Shown here in pieces: positions 34,872 through 43,956 of a DNA stretch of 64,000 nucleotides; the first letter of the stretch is position 1, and each line of letters starts with the position of its first letter. Position numbers and translations under genes: made by a program. The stretch comes from Bacteroidales bacterium (lineage in GTDB: Bacteria; Bacteroidota; Bacteroidia; Bacteroidales; Tenuifilaceae): NCBI GenBank assembly GCA_011045955.1, contig DSBV01000109.1, forward strand, positions 1 to 64,000. The letters are read 5' to 3'. Under the pieces are notes generated by a model. That model was not told where the DNA came from. It searched no databases and was given only the letters and a program-made list of their open reading frames with translations.

Positions 34872-35948
34872 TTACTTTTCATTCGTAAAGGTTTCAATCC
34901 TTAATTCTAAATTCAATTTCTCATTAATTTCTTTGAGGACAGCAATTTTTTCTTTTGTCGACGTATGAACCATAATCCAATATTTTCCGATTTTGTGCTG
35001 GTTGTAAAAGTCGTCTTTGGTCTCAGATACTATCGGTACTCCCGCACGATATATGTTTAATGGTAAAACTTTTTCGGGTCCTATTTTTTTAATTGTCTCA
35101 ACGAATGTGTCAACAACTTTTTGGTTCTTAATTACAGTTTTGTCAGGAAATGTAACTGATATTTTTTCTCGTATTTTAGTTTTTTTATGTCTTTTAAAAA
35201 TCACATCTTCAACTTCTGTAAATTCCGTCTTTGTTTCGGATGAGCCATTTTCATCAGCTTTTTCTTCTTCCTCCATTTCGGTTAATTCAAAAAGCTCTTC
35301 AATTTTCGCTTTTGTAAAGGTTTTTAAGTCGTTAGAGTCAATTTTGAATGTCGGTTCGATAGATTTTATTTTTTTTAAAAGTTTTTGTGATATTATTTCC
35401 ACTATACAATCGGGTGACTTAATCAATGCGTTCCAACTACTGTCGAGCAACTTGCTTTTTTTCAACAATGTGTCTAAAGTGTCGATATTGGAATACGCAA
35501 ATGACGATAAATTTCTTGCCACATATTCTATTTTATCGGATTCAATGTCAACTTGCCAAACAATTCTATCTTTTGGGTTTTTCTCAAAAGTTTTGAATAG
35601 TAACCATTTTACTCCATTTGTCAGAACACCAAAGTCAATTCCTGATTTGAAACAATAATTTGCAAGTTGGTCAATAATTTTTTTATCTTGCAAGTCAATT
35701 GATAAATTCTTTGCTTCAACAATCAAAGTTGTTTTACCATTTTTTAAAAGAGTGTAGTCAGGTATTTTACCGTCTTCGTCAGGAGCATTCGGTCTTACAA
35801 ATTCTGGATTAGCAGTTTTCCACCCAAGCGCATTCAAAATTGGCTCAATTAATTGAGTTCTAACTGCTTGTTCGTTTGAAATATAGTTTATCCGAAATTC
35901 AACAACTTTTTCAATTATCTCTTTTAATTTGTTTTCAATTTCTTTCAT
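34872..35948 (-). CDS. HSDR_N-type nuclease-domain protein
   Basis: 358 aa. The N-terminal region is a type I restriction HsdR N-terminal/PD-(D/E)xK domain: VRTQLIEPILNALGW, then PDYTLL (Asp64) and VEAKN (Glu78, Lys80). There is no helicase, so it is a stand-alone protein. A charged, acidic middle (EMEEEEKADENGSSETKTE, about residues 225-245) links to a C-terminal region with no family I recognise. It faces the defence cassette convergently. Probably a defence-island accessory; the role is unknown. Confidence 0.8.
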   Translation of the reverse strand: MKEIENKLKEIIEKVVEFRINYISNEQAVRTQLIEPILNALGWKTANPEFVRPNAPDEDGKIPDYTLLKNGKTTLIVEAKNLSIDLQDKKIIDQLANYCFKSGIDFGVLTNGVKWLLFKTFEKNPKDRIVWQVDIESDKIEYVARNLSSFAYSNIDTLDTLLKKSKLLDSSWNALIKSPDCIVEIISQKLLKKIKSIEPTFKIDSNDLKTFTKAKIEELFELTEMEEEEKADENGSSETKTEFTEVEDVIFKRHKKTKIREKISVTFPDKTVIKNQKVVDTFVETIKKIGPEKVLPLNIYRAGVPIVSETKDDFYNQHKIGKYWIMVHTSTKEKIAVLKEINEKLNLELRIETFTNEK

Positions 35949-36240
35949 TGTATGTTATTTTTAACATAGTTGCTTCGTAATTATTTAGTTGTAAAGATAT
36001 TAACAAATAATTATTAATAAAAATTTTTATCAATATTTTTTTGAATTGCTATTTTTCTGAACCTACCTAAAAATATTTAATGGCTGGAAGTGCCAAATGT
36101 CATTTATAATAATGAAAATCTTTGTATCAACTTCTTGAAAACACAACCAAAAGCATTTTTGAAGGTCAAAATTTTTTAACTTTGCAGGATAACTAGAAAT
36201 TACTTTAAAAGAATAATAATTTACAAAAAGAAAGAGGTGA
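35949..36240. other. AT-rich intergenic region with orphan -7 box
   Basis: No gene seen. TAACTTTG at 36177-36184 (+) matches the -7 consensus but points toward the 3' end of the minus-strand MBL gene, where it could give antisense RNA or be a remnant of the island border. Confidence 0.25.
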
Positions 36241-37002
36241 TTAAAATTCCAGTTCAAGTCCATCGTAGGCAAGGCAAACATTTTCAGGTAAAGTTTTTGC
36301 TATCACGTTGTGAAATCCCATTTGATGACCGATGTGTGTGATAAATGCTCTTCGGGGGCTGAGCTGAGCAATCAAATCAAGTGCCTCGGTTAGCGAAAAG
36401 TGCGAGATGTGTTTTTGCCTCCTAAGGGCATTTATCACCAGATACTTTGTGCCAATAATTTTTTCTTTTTCCTCTTCGGGAATAAAGTTGGCATCGGTAA
36501 TGTAGGTTAAATCGCCAATGCGAAAGCCGTAAATAGGCAGTTTGTAATGGTAAACCCTAATGGGAGTGATGGTAATTCCCATCACATCGAACGGTTGTCC
36601 ATCGATGCTGTGCAACTCAAATTCGGGTACTCCCGGATATTTATGTTCGGCAAAAACGTAACTGTATTCCCTTTTTAATTCAGCAAGTACCCTGTTTTCG
36701 CCCCAAATATCCATGGGGCGTTTTTGAAGCCAGTTGTACGCCCTAACATCGTCAAGGCCGGAAATATGGTCGCGGTGCTCATGGGTGAGCAGTATGGCCT
36801 GAAGTTTTTTTACCCTGGCCCGAAGCATTTGCTGTCGGAAATCGGGGCCGGCATCAATCACTATGTTAGTCCCATCATGCTCAATCAGTGCCGAGGTTCT
36901 CAATCGCCAGTCGTGGGGATCCGCTGATTGACAAACCGGACATGGGCAAGCAATAACGGGAATGCCCTGTGATGTTCCTGTGCCAAGAAAAGTTATTTTC
37001 AC
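36241..37002 (-). CDS. PhnP-like MBL-fold phosphodiesterase
   Basis: 253 aa cytoplasmic metallo-beta-lactamase-fold protein. The N-terminus MKITFLGTGTSQGIPVIACPCPVC is characteristic of PhnP-type phosphodiesterases. The metal motif THEHRDH is at residues 73-79, with IDAGPDFRQQ before it and the late ligands in FITHIGH. It is transcribed right after the transporter gene (the two abut with no gap). No phosphonate genes are present, so a general cyclic phosphodiesterase or tRNA/nucleotide-related role is as likely. Confidence 0.88.
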   Translation of the reverse strand: MKITFLGTGTSQGIPVIACPCPVCQSADPHDWRLRTSALIEHDGTNIVIDAGPDFRQQMLRARVKKLQAILLTHEHRDHISGLDDVRAYNWLQKRPMDIWGENRVLAELKREYSYVFAEHKYPGVPEFELHSIDGQPFDVMGITITPIRVYHYKLPIYGFRIGDLTYITDANFIPEEEKEKIIGTKYLVINALRRQKHISHFSLTEALDLIAQLSPRRAFITHIGHQMGFHNVIAKTLPENVCLAYDGLELEF

Positions 37003-37920
37003 CTACAATGCTTTTGATTTGATCGACAAAAATATCAAGTAGAGTAAAACAACCACGGCCATTACAGCTGAAGGTATTGCAGCTTCTTTCCCGAAAAGGG
37101 TAAGGGCTGTGACCACCGAAAAACCAGAACTCTTAATCCCGACAAGCATAACCATGGGAATGCGTTTATAGGGAGAAATTTTAAGTTTTCGTGCCACAAT
37201 GTTGGTAACGTATCCAAGCCCAAAAATGGTTACAACCAAAATTCCAGTAATGCTCAGAAGTAGGGTAGGGGATGAAAAGAAAACTTGTCTGTTTAACCCC
37301 ACCGCAACAAAAATAAGTATTGCAAAACCCCAATCCACAACTTTACCTCGTATCTTTTCAATTAAGGGTTTAATAGGTTTCCAAAGCAAAAAACGGGAAA
37401 CTATCAGCGGAGCAACCACAAGTTGAAGCATCAGAAAAAGTAAGTCGGTAGGGTTAATTCCCGATGAGGAGGCAAAGAGCTTTACCATTAACGGCGCAAT
37501 TAGGATTGAACCCAGAAATGCCCCCGTAACCGAAATAATAGCGTAAACCACGTTTCCTCTTAGAATAAAAGAGAAAGGGATTATGGCTACACCTGGAGGT
37601 GTGGCAGCAATTATTACAAATCCGTAAAAAAGTTCTTTGGTGGGCATCAGCCAGTATGCCAGTGGTAGTATTACTGCTGAAAATGCAACATAATTTAAGG
37701 CTATACCGGTTAGCATTGGTTTGTATATGTGTGGTTCACTCCTTAGCTGCACAAGACTCATGCCTGTCATGGAGAATGTCATGGTTAAAGCTAATACTGG
37801 GAAGGTCAAAAACTTCAAGGAGTTAGCATGTTCACCTACAATAATCCCCGCAATTATAGCAAAAACCAGAATGGCATTTCGGTTCAAAACCAAAAACTTT
37901 ACATATCGGAACATTTGCAT
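37003..37920 (-). CDS. bile acid:sodium symporter (BASS)-like transporter
   Basis: 305 aa, almost entirely hydrophobic with about nine or ten helices. ATPPGVAIIPFSFILRGN is similar in form to the BASS motif CPGGTASNVVTYLARGN, and the repeat pattern fits the family. An auxin-efflux-carrier-type permease is the alternative. Substrate unknown. It is the first gene of a two-gene unit with the PhnP-like hydrolase and diverges from the RsmI-like methylase gene. Confidence 0.65.
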   Translation of the reverse strand: MQMFRYVKFLVLNRNAILVFAIIAGIIVGEHANSLKFLTFPVLALTMTFSMTGMSLVQLRSEPHIYKPMLTGIALNYVAFSAVILPLAYWLMPTKELFYGFVIIAATPPGVAIIPFSFILRGNVVYAIISVTGAFLGSILIAPLMVKLFASSSGINPTDLLFLMLQLVVAPLIVSRFLLWKPIKPLIEKIRGKVVDWGFAILIFVAVGLNRQVFFSSPTLLLSITGILVVTIFGLGYVTNIVARKLKISPYKRIPMVMLVGIKSSGFSVVTALTLFGKEAAIPSAVMAVVVLLYLIFLSIKSKAL

Positions 37921-37967
37921 TACCTTCGTAAAAAATTTTAGTAAATATAGATAGAAGGATTGAAAAA

Positions 37968-38684
37968 ATGGAAGAAATTAAAGGGAAACTATACTTAATT
38001 CCTACTCCCATAGGCAGTAACGAACCAGATTATGTTTTACCCCAGCGCGTTATCCAAATAACCAGGCGCTTGAACTATTTTGTGGTTGAGGAACTCAGAA
38101 CTGCACGCCGGTATTTATCGCGCATTAAGGTTGAAAAGCCAATCGATGAACTTACTTTTTTTCTACTAAATGAGCATTCGCAGCCCGAGGGGGTTGAAGG
38201 CATGCTTATGCCCTTGCTGCAAGGCTACGATGTGGGGCTTATGTCAGAGGCTGGGGTTCCCGCTGTTGCCGACCCTGGTGCAATACTTGTTGCTGCTGCT
38301 CATCGTAAAGGGATACCAGTGATTCCTCTTGTTGGGCCTAGTTCAATTCTGTTAACCCTAATGGCAAGCGGCCTTAATGGCCAAAACTTTGCCTTTGTGG
38401 GCTACCTTCCCGTAAAGCCCGTTGAACGCCGTAAACGAATCAGGCTACTTGAACAACGTTCGCACACTGAAGAACAAACCCAGCTTTTTATTGAGGCTCC
38501 TTACCGTAATATTCAGCTGCTTAAGGATTTGATTGGTGTTTGCAATGAACAAACTGCCATTACCATAGCCACCGAGGTAACATCAACCGATGAACTTATT
38601 ATTACAAAAACGGTAAGGGAGTGGAAAAAAAATCCACTCCCCGATATCAATAAGAAAAATACTGTGTTTGCTTTACTAGCTTAA
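37968..38684 (+). CDS. SAM-dependent methyltransferase of the RsmI/tetrapyrrole methylase family
   Basis: 238 aa. The family motifs are GKLYLIPTPIGS at the N-terminus, LMSEAGVPAVADPGA in the middle and PLVGPSSILLTLMASGLNGQNFAFVGYLP. These resemble RsmI, which 2'-O-methylates C1402 of 16S rRNA, but the start differs from true RsmI (no GNLGD), and the protein is shorter. This is a distinct Bacteroidetes subgroup whose substrate is unknown. It ends 2 bp from the convergent FKBP operon. Confidence 0.85.
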   Translation: MEEIKGKLYLIPTPIGSNEPDYVLPQRVIQITRRLNYFVVEELRTARRYLSRIKVEKPIDELTFFLLNEHSQPEGVEGMLMPLLQGYDVGLMSEAGVPAVADPGAILVAAAHRKGIPVIPLVGPSSILLTLMASGLNGQNFAFVGYLPVKPVERRKRIRLLEQRSHTEEQTQLFIEAPYRNIQLLKDLIGVCNEQTAITIATEVTSTDELIITKTVREWKKNPLPDINKKNTVFALLA

Positions 38685-38686
38685 GG

Positions 38687-39679
38687 TTATTCGGGCATGG
38701 TTAATGCTTTGCCCTTGCTGCTAAAATAGATGTCAAAGACAAGTGGGGTAAAAGGAGGGATATTGCTGGTTCCAATAGAATCGTATCCGCAGAACGAAGG
38801 GATAATAGCACGACCCCATTCACCTTGTTTCATGTTTATTAGCGCTTGGCTAAACCCTTTTATTACCTCGTTTCCGCCAACGGTTACCTTTAGCGAGTCG
38901 GTTGAGCTAAACATGCGGCCAAGTTTTTGGGCTACGCTATCGATATTGGTGTCAAATACAAATCCATCGAGAAACGCCCCCTTGTAGTAAACGTAGGCAA
39001 TAGAATCCTTTGCAAGTGTTACTGTATCAACGGTAGGAGGGGTGAGCTGTATGTAGTATATGCTATCGTTTATTGGTTCAAGTCCAGGGTAATTCTGGGC
39101 TATATAATTATCTATCAGGCTTTTCTCGTAAGCACGCGGGTCTTTAATCACTTTTAAGAGTTCGAGGTCGTAAATAAGCGATTGATAACCCAAACCGTTT
39201 GTTGCGCTTGTTGTACCGTAGGCCAAATGGAAAGGCATGTAAAGTGTGGCTTTACCGCCTTCCTTCATGTACCCTAACCCCTCAAAAACACCTTTCAACA
39301 ACATTCTACTATACCCGGTTATTAGTATTGGTGCTTTTTCATACTTTAAAAAAACGGGGGTGTAGTGATAGTTAATGTCAAACCTGTCGTATAGTTTTAT
39401 AAGTTCACTGTTATCAGTAAACCATACTAATCCGTCAAGTGTTTTTTCGGTATAGGAGTAAAGCACCCAATCGCCAATTTCTGGCGATAACCCGTTACCC
39501 TCAGTTTGGCTTACAAAGTATAAACCACTGGGTTTTTTAGCATCGGCTGGGATGTTGTTTACCTGAATCCATGCGTTAAAACGAGCCATTTCATCACCTT
39601 CGGGGTCTTTAAAATCCTTATCGCACGAAATGGTTGAAAGTGATAGACCTGCAATAATCAAAAGCAAATTTCTATTCAT
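38687..39679 (-). CDS. FKBP-type peptidyl-prolyl isomerase lipoprotein (two modules)
   Basis: 330 aa with lipobox ISC (Cys19). Two FKBP-like modules are visible: residues about 50-180 (GLYFVSQTEGNG, EGLGYMKEGGKATLYMPFHLAYG) and 200-325 (IYYIQLTPP, VIKGFSQALINMKQGEWGRAIIPSFCGY). Several FKBP active-site aromatics are not obvious, especially in the first module, so isomerase activity may be partial. Last gene of a minus-strand set of four FKBP lipoproteins and a DHH phosphoesterase; related to the GldI gliding lipoproteins of Bacteroidetes. Confidence 0.85.
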   Translation of the reverse strand: MNRNLLLIIAGLSLSTISCDKDFKDPEGDEMARFNAWIQVNNIPADAKKPSGLYFVSQTEGNGLSPEIGDWVLYSYTEKTLDGLVWFTDNSELIKLYDRFDINYHYTPVFLKYEKAPILITGYSRMLLKGVFEGLGYMKEGGKATLYMPFHLAYGTTSATNGLGYQSLIYDLELLKVIKDPRAYEKSLIDNYIAQNYPGLEPINDSIYYIQLTPPTVDTVTLAKDSIAYVYYKGAFLDGFVFDTNIDSVAQKLGRMFSSTDSLKVTVGGNEVIKGFSQALINMKQGEWGRAIIPSFCGYDSIGTSNIPPFTPLVFDIYFSSKGKALTMPE

Positions 39680-39730
39680 AGTTTCTATTCAATTTCCCGC
39701 AAATATACTATTTACCAATTCAATTCAAAG

Positions 39731-40627
39731 TTAATTGGTTTTAATACTATCAAGTTTAATTGATATTTCTACCGGGGTGTAGGGTGAAACATTTAGAGTT
39801 CCATTTTTTCCATACGCTAAAGGCGATGGAGCTATTATATTTATAGTACCACCAACCGATACCAGGGTAAAGCCAATGCGAATGGCAGGGATCGATACCT
39901 CGCTAAGGCTGATAGGTTCTGTTGATGTAGAGTAGGCCTCCACTTCCTGTCCGCTAATAAGTTTTACTGTATAGTTACCGAATACCTTGGCGGTTTCAGT
40001 GGGGCGAACCAGGCTGGTATCAACTACCTTTTTGTAGTAAAGTCCACTGGTATGCTGGGTATAGCCAGTTAAATCCAATGTGTTAATAAATGTTTGCTCA
40101 TTGACTTTGCCGGGTCCATTCAAGTAAACAATCTCAACATCGAAAGCCAATGGTGACCATGGCTTTACTGGGCCAATGTAATTGTCGCCATATCCAAGGC
40201 TCGACGGGAAAAGGATTGTTGCCTGCTGGTTCTCCCTGCATAGCAGTAAGCCGTACCTCAAACCATCGAGTAGGGGTGTTGAACCCATTATAGCTCTTAA
40301 CGGCTCAAATTTGCGAACCATGGTATCGAGTTTAGCTTGAATGGCAACCGATTTAATATTGGTGTCAAAAACAACGGTAGGAGATTTTATTGTGTAACCC
40401 TTATACCAAAAAAGGATTGTGTCGCCAAGGTTAACCTCGTATCCATACGATTGGGATTGGGGCGAGTAGTAAACCCCATTGCTTTTTATGTAACTCCAAT
40501 TTTTGCTGCTGATATAGCTTTCGATGCTTTTTTCTTCAGCAAATCGTTTATCGGTTTCCAGAGAGTTGTCGCACGAAACTATAATGGGCAAAAAGCCCAG
40601 TAAAGGTAGAAAATACGTTAATCTCAT
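39731..40627 (-). CDS. FKBP-like lipoprotein (two modules, second degenerate)
   Basis: 298 aa with lipobox VSC (Cys19). First module includes GVYYSPQSQSYGYEVNLGDTILFWYKG and LLDGLRYGLLLCRENQQATILFPSSLGYGDN; the second (GLYYKKVVDTS...IIAPSPLAYGKNG) is shorter and lacks the central conserved region. Its start codon overlaps the stop of the upstream FKBP gene (ATGA), so the two are translationally coupled. Periplasmic folding factor or gliding-apparatus-related lipoprotein; the exact role is unknown. Confidence 0.82.
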   Translation of the reverse strand: MRLTYFLPLLGFLPIIVSCDNSLETDKRFAEEKSIESYISSKNWSYIKSNGVYYSPQSQSYGYEVNLGDTILFWYKGYTIKSPTVVFDTNIKSVAIQAKLDTMVRKFEPLRAIMGSTPLLDGLRYGLLLCRENQQATILFPSSLGYGDNYIGPVKPWSPLAFDVEIVYLNGPGKVNEQTFINTLDLTGYTQHTSGLYYKKVVDTSLVRPTETAKVFGNYTVKLISGQEVEAYSTSTEPISLSEVSIPAIRIGFTLVSVGGTINIIAPSPLAYGKNGTLNVSPYTPVEISIKLDSIKTN

Positions 40628-41514
40628 TGCTCTAATCCTTTCTTAACCTCCACTATTTCAAGTTCAAAAATCACCGAGGTAAAAGCGGGTATCATTCCGT
40701 TTGAATTACCCTGTTGTCCAAAGGCCAGGTGCGATGGCACAATGAGCATGGCCTTTTCACCCTTGCGCATCTTGCCTATAGCTTCTTCCAACCCTGGTAT
40801 CACCTGCCATTTTTGTCCATAAACAAATTGGAATGGCTCGCCCCGCTTACGGGTTGAGTCGAAAGGTTTGCCGTTTAGGAAACGCCCTTCGTAGTGTATG
40901 GTAACCGTGTCGCCAACTTCAACCTGGTTCAGTTGGGTTTTTACTTGAGGTATAATGTAAAGACCCGATTCCGTAGGTTGAGCGTCAACCTTTTGGCCAT
41001 CGAGGTATTGCTTAAGTATCACCTTTTCGTATTCGCCAAAGTCGTTTATCCAGCTCATGAATGCTTCCATCTCGTTTTGGAACTCCTCGGCAGTTTTTAC
41101 CTCAAGTAATTTGATGTCAACCCTCATAAATTCACCAGGATCGATAAATCCGGGCAGGGAGGTTTCAAGGGTTTTGGTGAAGAATGGCTCGGCTTGAATG
41201 TAGAACGATGCGCTATCGCCAGTATTTAGCATCAGAAAGCACTCGTCAATGGAGCCTTCATACTCAGGCGTGGTAAGCTGAAACTGACGAACACCTTGAA
41301 AGAAAAGGGAGTCCGTTATGGTGCGGTATGCAATTACTGCTGTTACGTAGTTACTAATCGATGCAGGGGCTTCGCTCTCGCCAAGCGCAATAAGCTTGTA
41401 ATGTATTCCACTATTGGTTACGCTGTAACCCGGGAATAACTTCGATTGGTTTGAACATGCTGCAAGGGTTAAAAGAGCCAAAATGGCTGGGATAAGTAAG
41501 CGATTCTTTGCCAT
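40624..41514 (-). CDS. FKBP-type peptidyl-prolyl isomerase lipoprotein
   Basis: 296 aa from MAKNRLLIPAILALLTLAAC, which supplies the lipobox (Cys20); the open frame extends 33 residues upstream over the neighbouring gene. The C-terminal FKBP domain is the best conserved of the set: VEVGDTVTIHYEGRFLNGKPF, then DSTRKRGEPFQF, VIPGLEEAIGKMRKGEKAML, and IVPSHLAFGQQGN. The N-terminal ~170 residues look like a divergent FKBP module. It overlaps the next gene by 4 bp. Confidence 0.88.
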   Translation of the reverse strand: MAKNRLLIPAILALLTLAACSNQSKLFPGYSVTNSGIHYKLIALGESEAPASISNYVTAVIAYRTITDSLFFQGVRQFQLTTPEYEGSIDECFLMLNTGDSASFYIQAEPFFTKTLETSLPGFIDPGEFMRVDIKLLEVKTAEEFQNEMEAFMSWINDFGEYEKVILKQYLDGQKVDAQPTESGLYIIPQVKTQLNQVEVGDTVTIHYEGRFLNGKPFDSTRKRGEPFQFVYGQKWQVIPGLEEAIGKMRKGEKAMLIVPSHLAFGQQGNSNGMIPAFTSVIFELEIVEVKKGLEQ

Positions 41515-41575
41515 GGAATACAGGGTTTTAGTTTTGTTTAAGGTTAAGAATTTCATTGTAAAAATAGAAAATATT

Positions 41576-42106
41576 TCAATGCTGAACATCAACCAGTTTA
41601 ACCTCGTAAACAATTGAAGCCCTGGGGGGGATTTTTTCCATATCGCCTATTAAGCCGTGTGCAAGGTGTGGTGGCAGGATAAAAAGGGCTTTTTGCCCTT
41701 TCCGCATGAGCCTTATACCCTCCTCCAGTCCAGCCTCTACCCCTCCATGCCCCAATACAATACTTTTAGGTTTTCCCGGTTCCGATTTGTAGCATTCAGT
41801 CCCGTCCAAGAGCGAAATGCGGTAGTAGTAATTGACCAAATCACCTTTTTTGGGGTGCAAGCCGGAGCCTTTGCCGTAAATATGAACAAATAGCCCGCTT
41901 GGATTCTCTCTCATGGTAAGCATGTGTCTATCTATGTAGGCTTTAATTAGTTCTCTGTCCTTCCCCGTAAGCTGTTGGTTAATGCCCATGAGCTTTTGCT
42001 TGGTGATTGAATATGACTTAGCCGGTTCAACACTTTTATTTGGCGATGAATTGCAAGCGAGCAGCGCCAGTGCAATCATTAAAAGTATGTATGTAATTTT
42101 ATTCAT
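41576..42106 (-). CDS. GldI-like FKBP lipoprotein
   Basis: 176 aa with lipobox LAC (Cys18). Single FKBP module: GLFVHIYGKGSGLHPKKGD, GVEAGLEEGIRLMRKGQKAL and FILPPHLAHG. Size and lipoprotein form match GldI, a gliding/type IX secretion accessory of Bacteroidetes; no other gld genes are in the window, so the assignment is by similarity only. Only 3 bp separate it from the DHH gene upstream. Confidence 0.83.
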   Translation of the reverse strand: MNKITYILLMIALALLACNSSPNKSVEPAKSYSITKQKLMGINQQLTGKDRELIKAYIDRHMLTMRENPSGLFVHIYGKGSGLHPKKGDLVNYYYRISLLDGTECYKSEPGKPKSIVLGHGGVEAGLEEGIRLMRKGQKALFILPPHLAHGLIGDMEKIPPRASIVYEVKLVDVQH

Positions 42107-42109
42107 GCT

Positions 42110-43132
42110 TTACGCGTTTAGTGCTGCGGTATGTTTGGCAATTAGTTCTTCAAACTGTTTAACAGCCTCATCCATACTCATAAAAGCCTTACCTCCGGCT
42201 GCATTCTTGTGGCCTCCGCCCTGGTAGTATAGTTTTGAAAATGTATTAGCTGAAAAATTGCCTCTTGAGCGAAGCGAAACCTTTATGAATCCATCGTTTT
42301 CAGTGAAAAGAACCGAAAATATGATACCTTTAATCGAAAGAGGATAGTTAACAAAACCCTCGGTATCGCCAATTTGATGCTTAAATTGGTTAAGGTCGTT
42401 GCGGGTAAGCCAAATGCACGCTGCGCGATGTTCAGGGTAAACCTTCAGGCGCTCGGCAAGCGAAAAGCCAAGCAGCCGCATTCGGTTTTCCGAAAAGTTA
42501 TTGTAAACCAATCCTTGCACCTCTTCCACAATAACACCTTTGGCAATTAATTTACCGGCAATGGTAAATGTTCGCTCGCGCGAGCATGCATAGCTAAACG
42601 AACCGGTATCGGTCATAATGCCAGTATAAAGGCTTACAGCCGATTCATAATTGATTATGCCCTCGCCATAAGCTTGTTCAATTACCTCATAAACCAGCTC
42701 AGCGGTTGAGCTGACCTCTGTATAGGAAATTGATATATGGAAAGGGCTTTCGGGCTCGGGGTGATGGTCGATAAGAACCCGTTTGGCCGGTGATTTTTTT
42801 AGCGCTTCGGCCATATCCTCAACGCGCTTAAATCCATTAAAGTCAAGGCAAAATAACAGGTCGGCATTGGTAAGCAATTCCTCAACAGCCTTTTTATCCC
42901 TTGAGTAGTGCACAATCTTATCGGAGTGGGGCAGCCAACCCAAAAAGTCGGGGAAGCCATTGGGGGTAACCATTTGCGCGTTAATACCCAGGGCTTTAAG
43001 GGCATGGTAAAGCCCGAGCACAGAGCCAATAGCATCGCCATCGGGGTTGTGATGAGTGGTTATTACGATGTTTTTTGAACTGCTTATTGCCTTTATCAGC
43101 TCATTTAGTTGACTTTTATCAATTTGAAGCAT
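42110..43132 (-). CDS. nrnA: DHH/DHHA1 phosphoesterase (NrnA-like)
   Basis: 340 aa. DHH domain motifs: ITTHHNPDGDAIGS (Asp31, Asp33) and LIDHHPEP, with MTDTGSFSY; the C-terminal DHHA1 domain ends in GGGHKNAAGG. NrnA enzymes degrade short oligoribonucleotides and dephosphorylate 3'-phosphoadenosine 5'-phosphate. First gene of the FKBP operon; association of this gene with gldI-like genes recurs in Bacteroidetes. Confidence 0.92.
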   Translation of the reverse strand: MLQIDKSQLNELIKAISSSKNIVITTHHNPDGDAIGSVLGLYHALKALGINAQMVTPNGFPDFLGWLPHSDKIVHYSRDKKAVEELLTNADLLFCLDFNGFKRVEDMAEALKKSPAKRVLIDHHPEPESPFHISISYTEVSSTAELVYEVIEQAYGEGIINYESAVSLYTGIMTDTGSFSYACSRERTFTIAGKLIAKGVIVEEVQGLVYNNFSENRMRLLGFSLAERLKVYPEHRAACIWLTRNDLNQFKHQIGDTEGFVNYPLSIKGIIFSVLFTENDGFIKVSLRSRGNFSANTFSKLYYQGGGHKNAAGGKAFMSMDEAVKQFEELIAKHTAALNA

Positions 43133-43222
43133 CCGTTGGATTATTTTTATAAACTGTTTACAAAGATATGTTTTGAGTTTTACTTTACATTTACTATTTT
43201 GGGAAAATAAATTAACAACGAT

Positions 43223-43642
43223 ATGAATACACGGTTCACTTTCTGTATGATTAAGCCCGATGCTTTTAAAAACGACACGGTAAGCGATATTTTATTGGAA
43301 ATTCTTAAGGCAGGATTTAAGATAAGGGGGATAAAAATTACCATGCTCACCAAGTCGAAGGCTGAACAGTTTTACGATATTCATCTGGGGAAAGAGTTTT
43401 TCGATAGGCTAACAACTTTTATGAGTTCAGGGCCAGTAATGGCCATGGTTCTGGAACGCCCCGATGCGGTCGAATCGCTTCGAAAACTGATTGGTAAAAC
43501 CGATCCATCCCAGGCCGACGAGGGTACAATACGGAGAAAGTACGGAACCGATACAACCCATAATGCCGTTCATGCGGCCGACAGTTACGAACACGCTGAA
43601 CGCGAGTGGAGTTTCTTCTTCTCCAAGAGGGAAATTTATTAG
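43223..43642 (+). CDS. ndk: nucleoside diphosphate kinase
   Basis: Balances NTP pools by transferring the gamma phosphate through a phospho-histidine. 139 aa, normal length. FCMIKPDAF at the N-terminus, IRRKYGTD, and the active-site segment HNAVHAADS with His117. Diverges from the nrnA operon. The Lys, Arg and His residues needed for catalysis are all visible. Confidence 0.97.
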   Translation: MNTRFTFCMIKPDAFKNDTVSDILLEILKAGFKIRGIKITMLTKSKAEQFYDIHLGKEFFDRLTTFMSSGPVMAMVLERPDAVESLRKLIGKTDPSQADEGTIRRKYGTDTTHNAVHAADSYEHAEREWSFFFSKREIY

Positions 43643-43768
43643 TGTGAATCCTTAGTTATAGGGTCTTGCTTTTAAAAAACGAACTTGTTTGATAGTTTGC
43701 CGAAAAAATTCATTAGCTACTCTCAACAAAACAACATCAAGTTAAAACGAACAACCATCAACTAAAAA

Positions 43769-43790
43769 AGCCAGTCTGTATTGACTGGCT
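43769..43790 (-). terminator. terminator after tRNA-Arg
   Basis: AGCCAGTC (43769-43776)/GACTGGCT (43783-43790); on the minus strand followed by six T, immediately after tRNA-Arg. Confidence 0.88.
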
Positions 43791-43797
43791 CTTCAAG

Positions 43798-43871
43798 TGA
43801 CCCCGGAGGGATTCAAACCCCCAACCTTCTGATCCGTAGTCAGATGCTCTATTCAGTTGAGCTACGGAGTC
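43798..43871 (-). tRNA. tRNA-Arg(ACG)
   Basis: Minus-strand cloverleaf of 74 nt. Acceptor GACTCCG/CGGGGTC (one T-G pair), anticodon stem TCTGA/TCAGA around loop CTACGGA giving anticodon ACG, T-loop TTTGAAT. CCA is not encoded. It lies 85 bp after rplS on the same strand and shares its downstream terminator, so they may be cotranscribed. Confidence 0.95.
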
Positions 43872-43956
43872 GTTTGTTTTGCGTCTGCAAAGATAGATAT
43901 AATTTTTTTTCCTGCAAAGGGAGGTCAAAAAAAAAATCCCCAAACGGGAATTTTTT

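Noticed and set aside
35017-35658. 213-aa plus-strand open frame
   Set aside because: It is the antisense shadow of the HSDR_N gene, Ser/Phe-rich with no recognisable domain.
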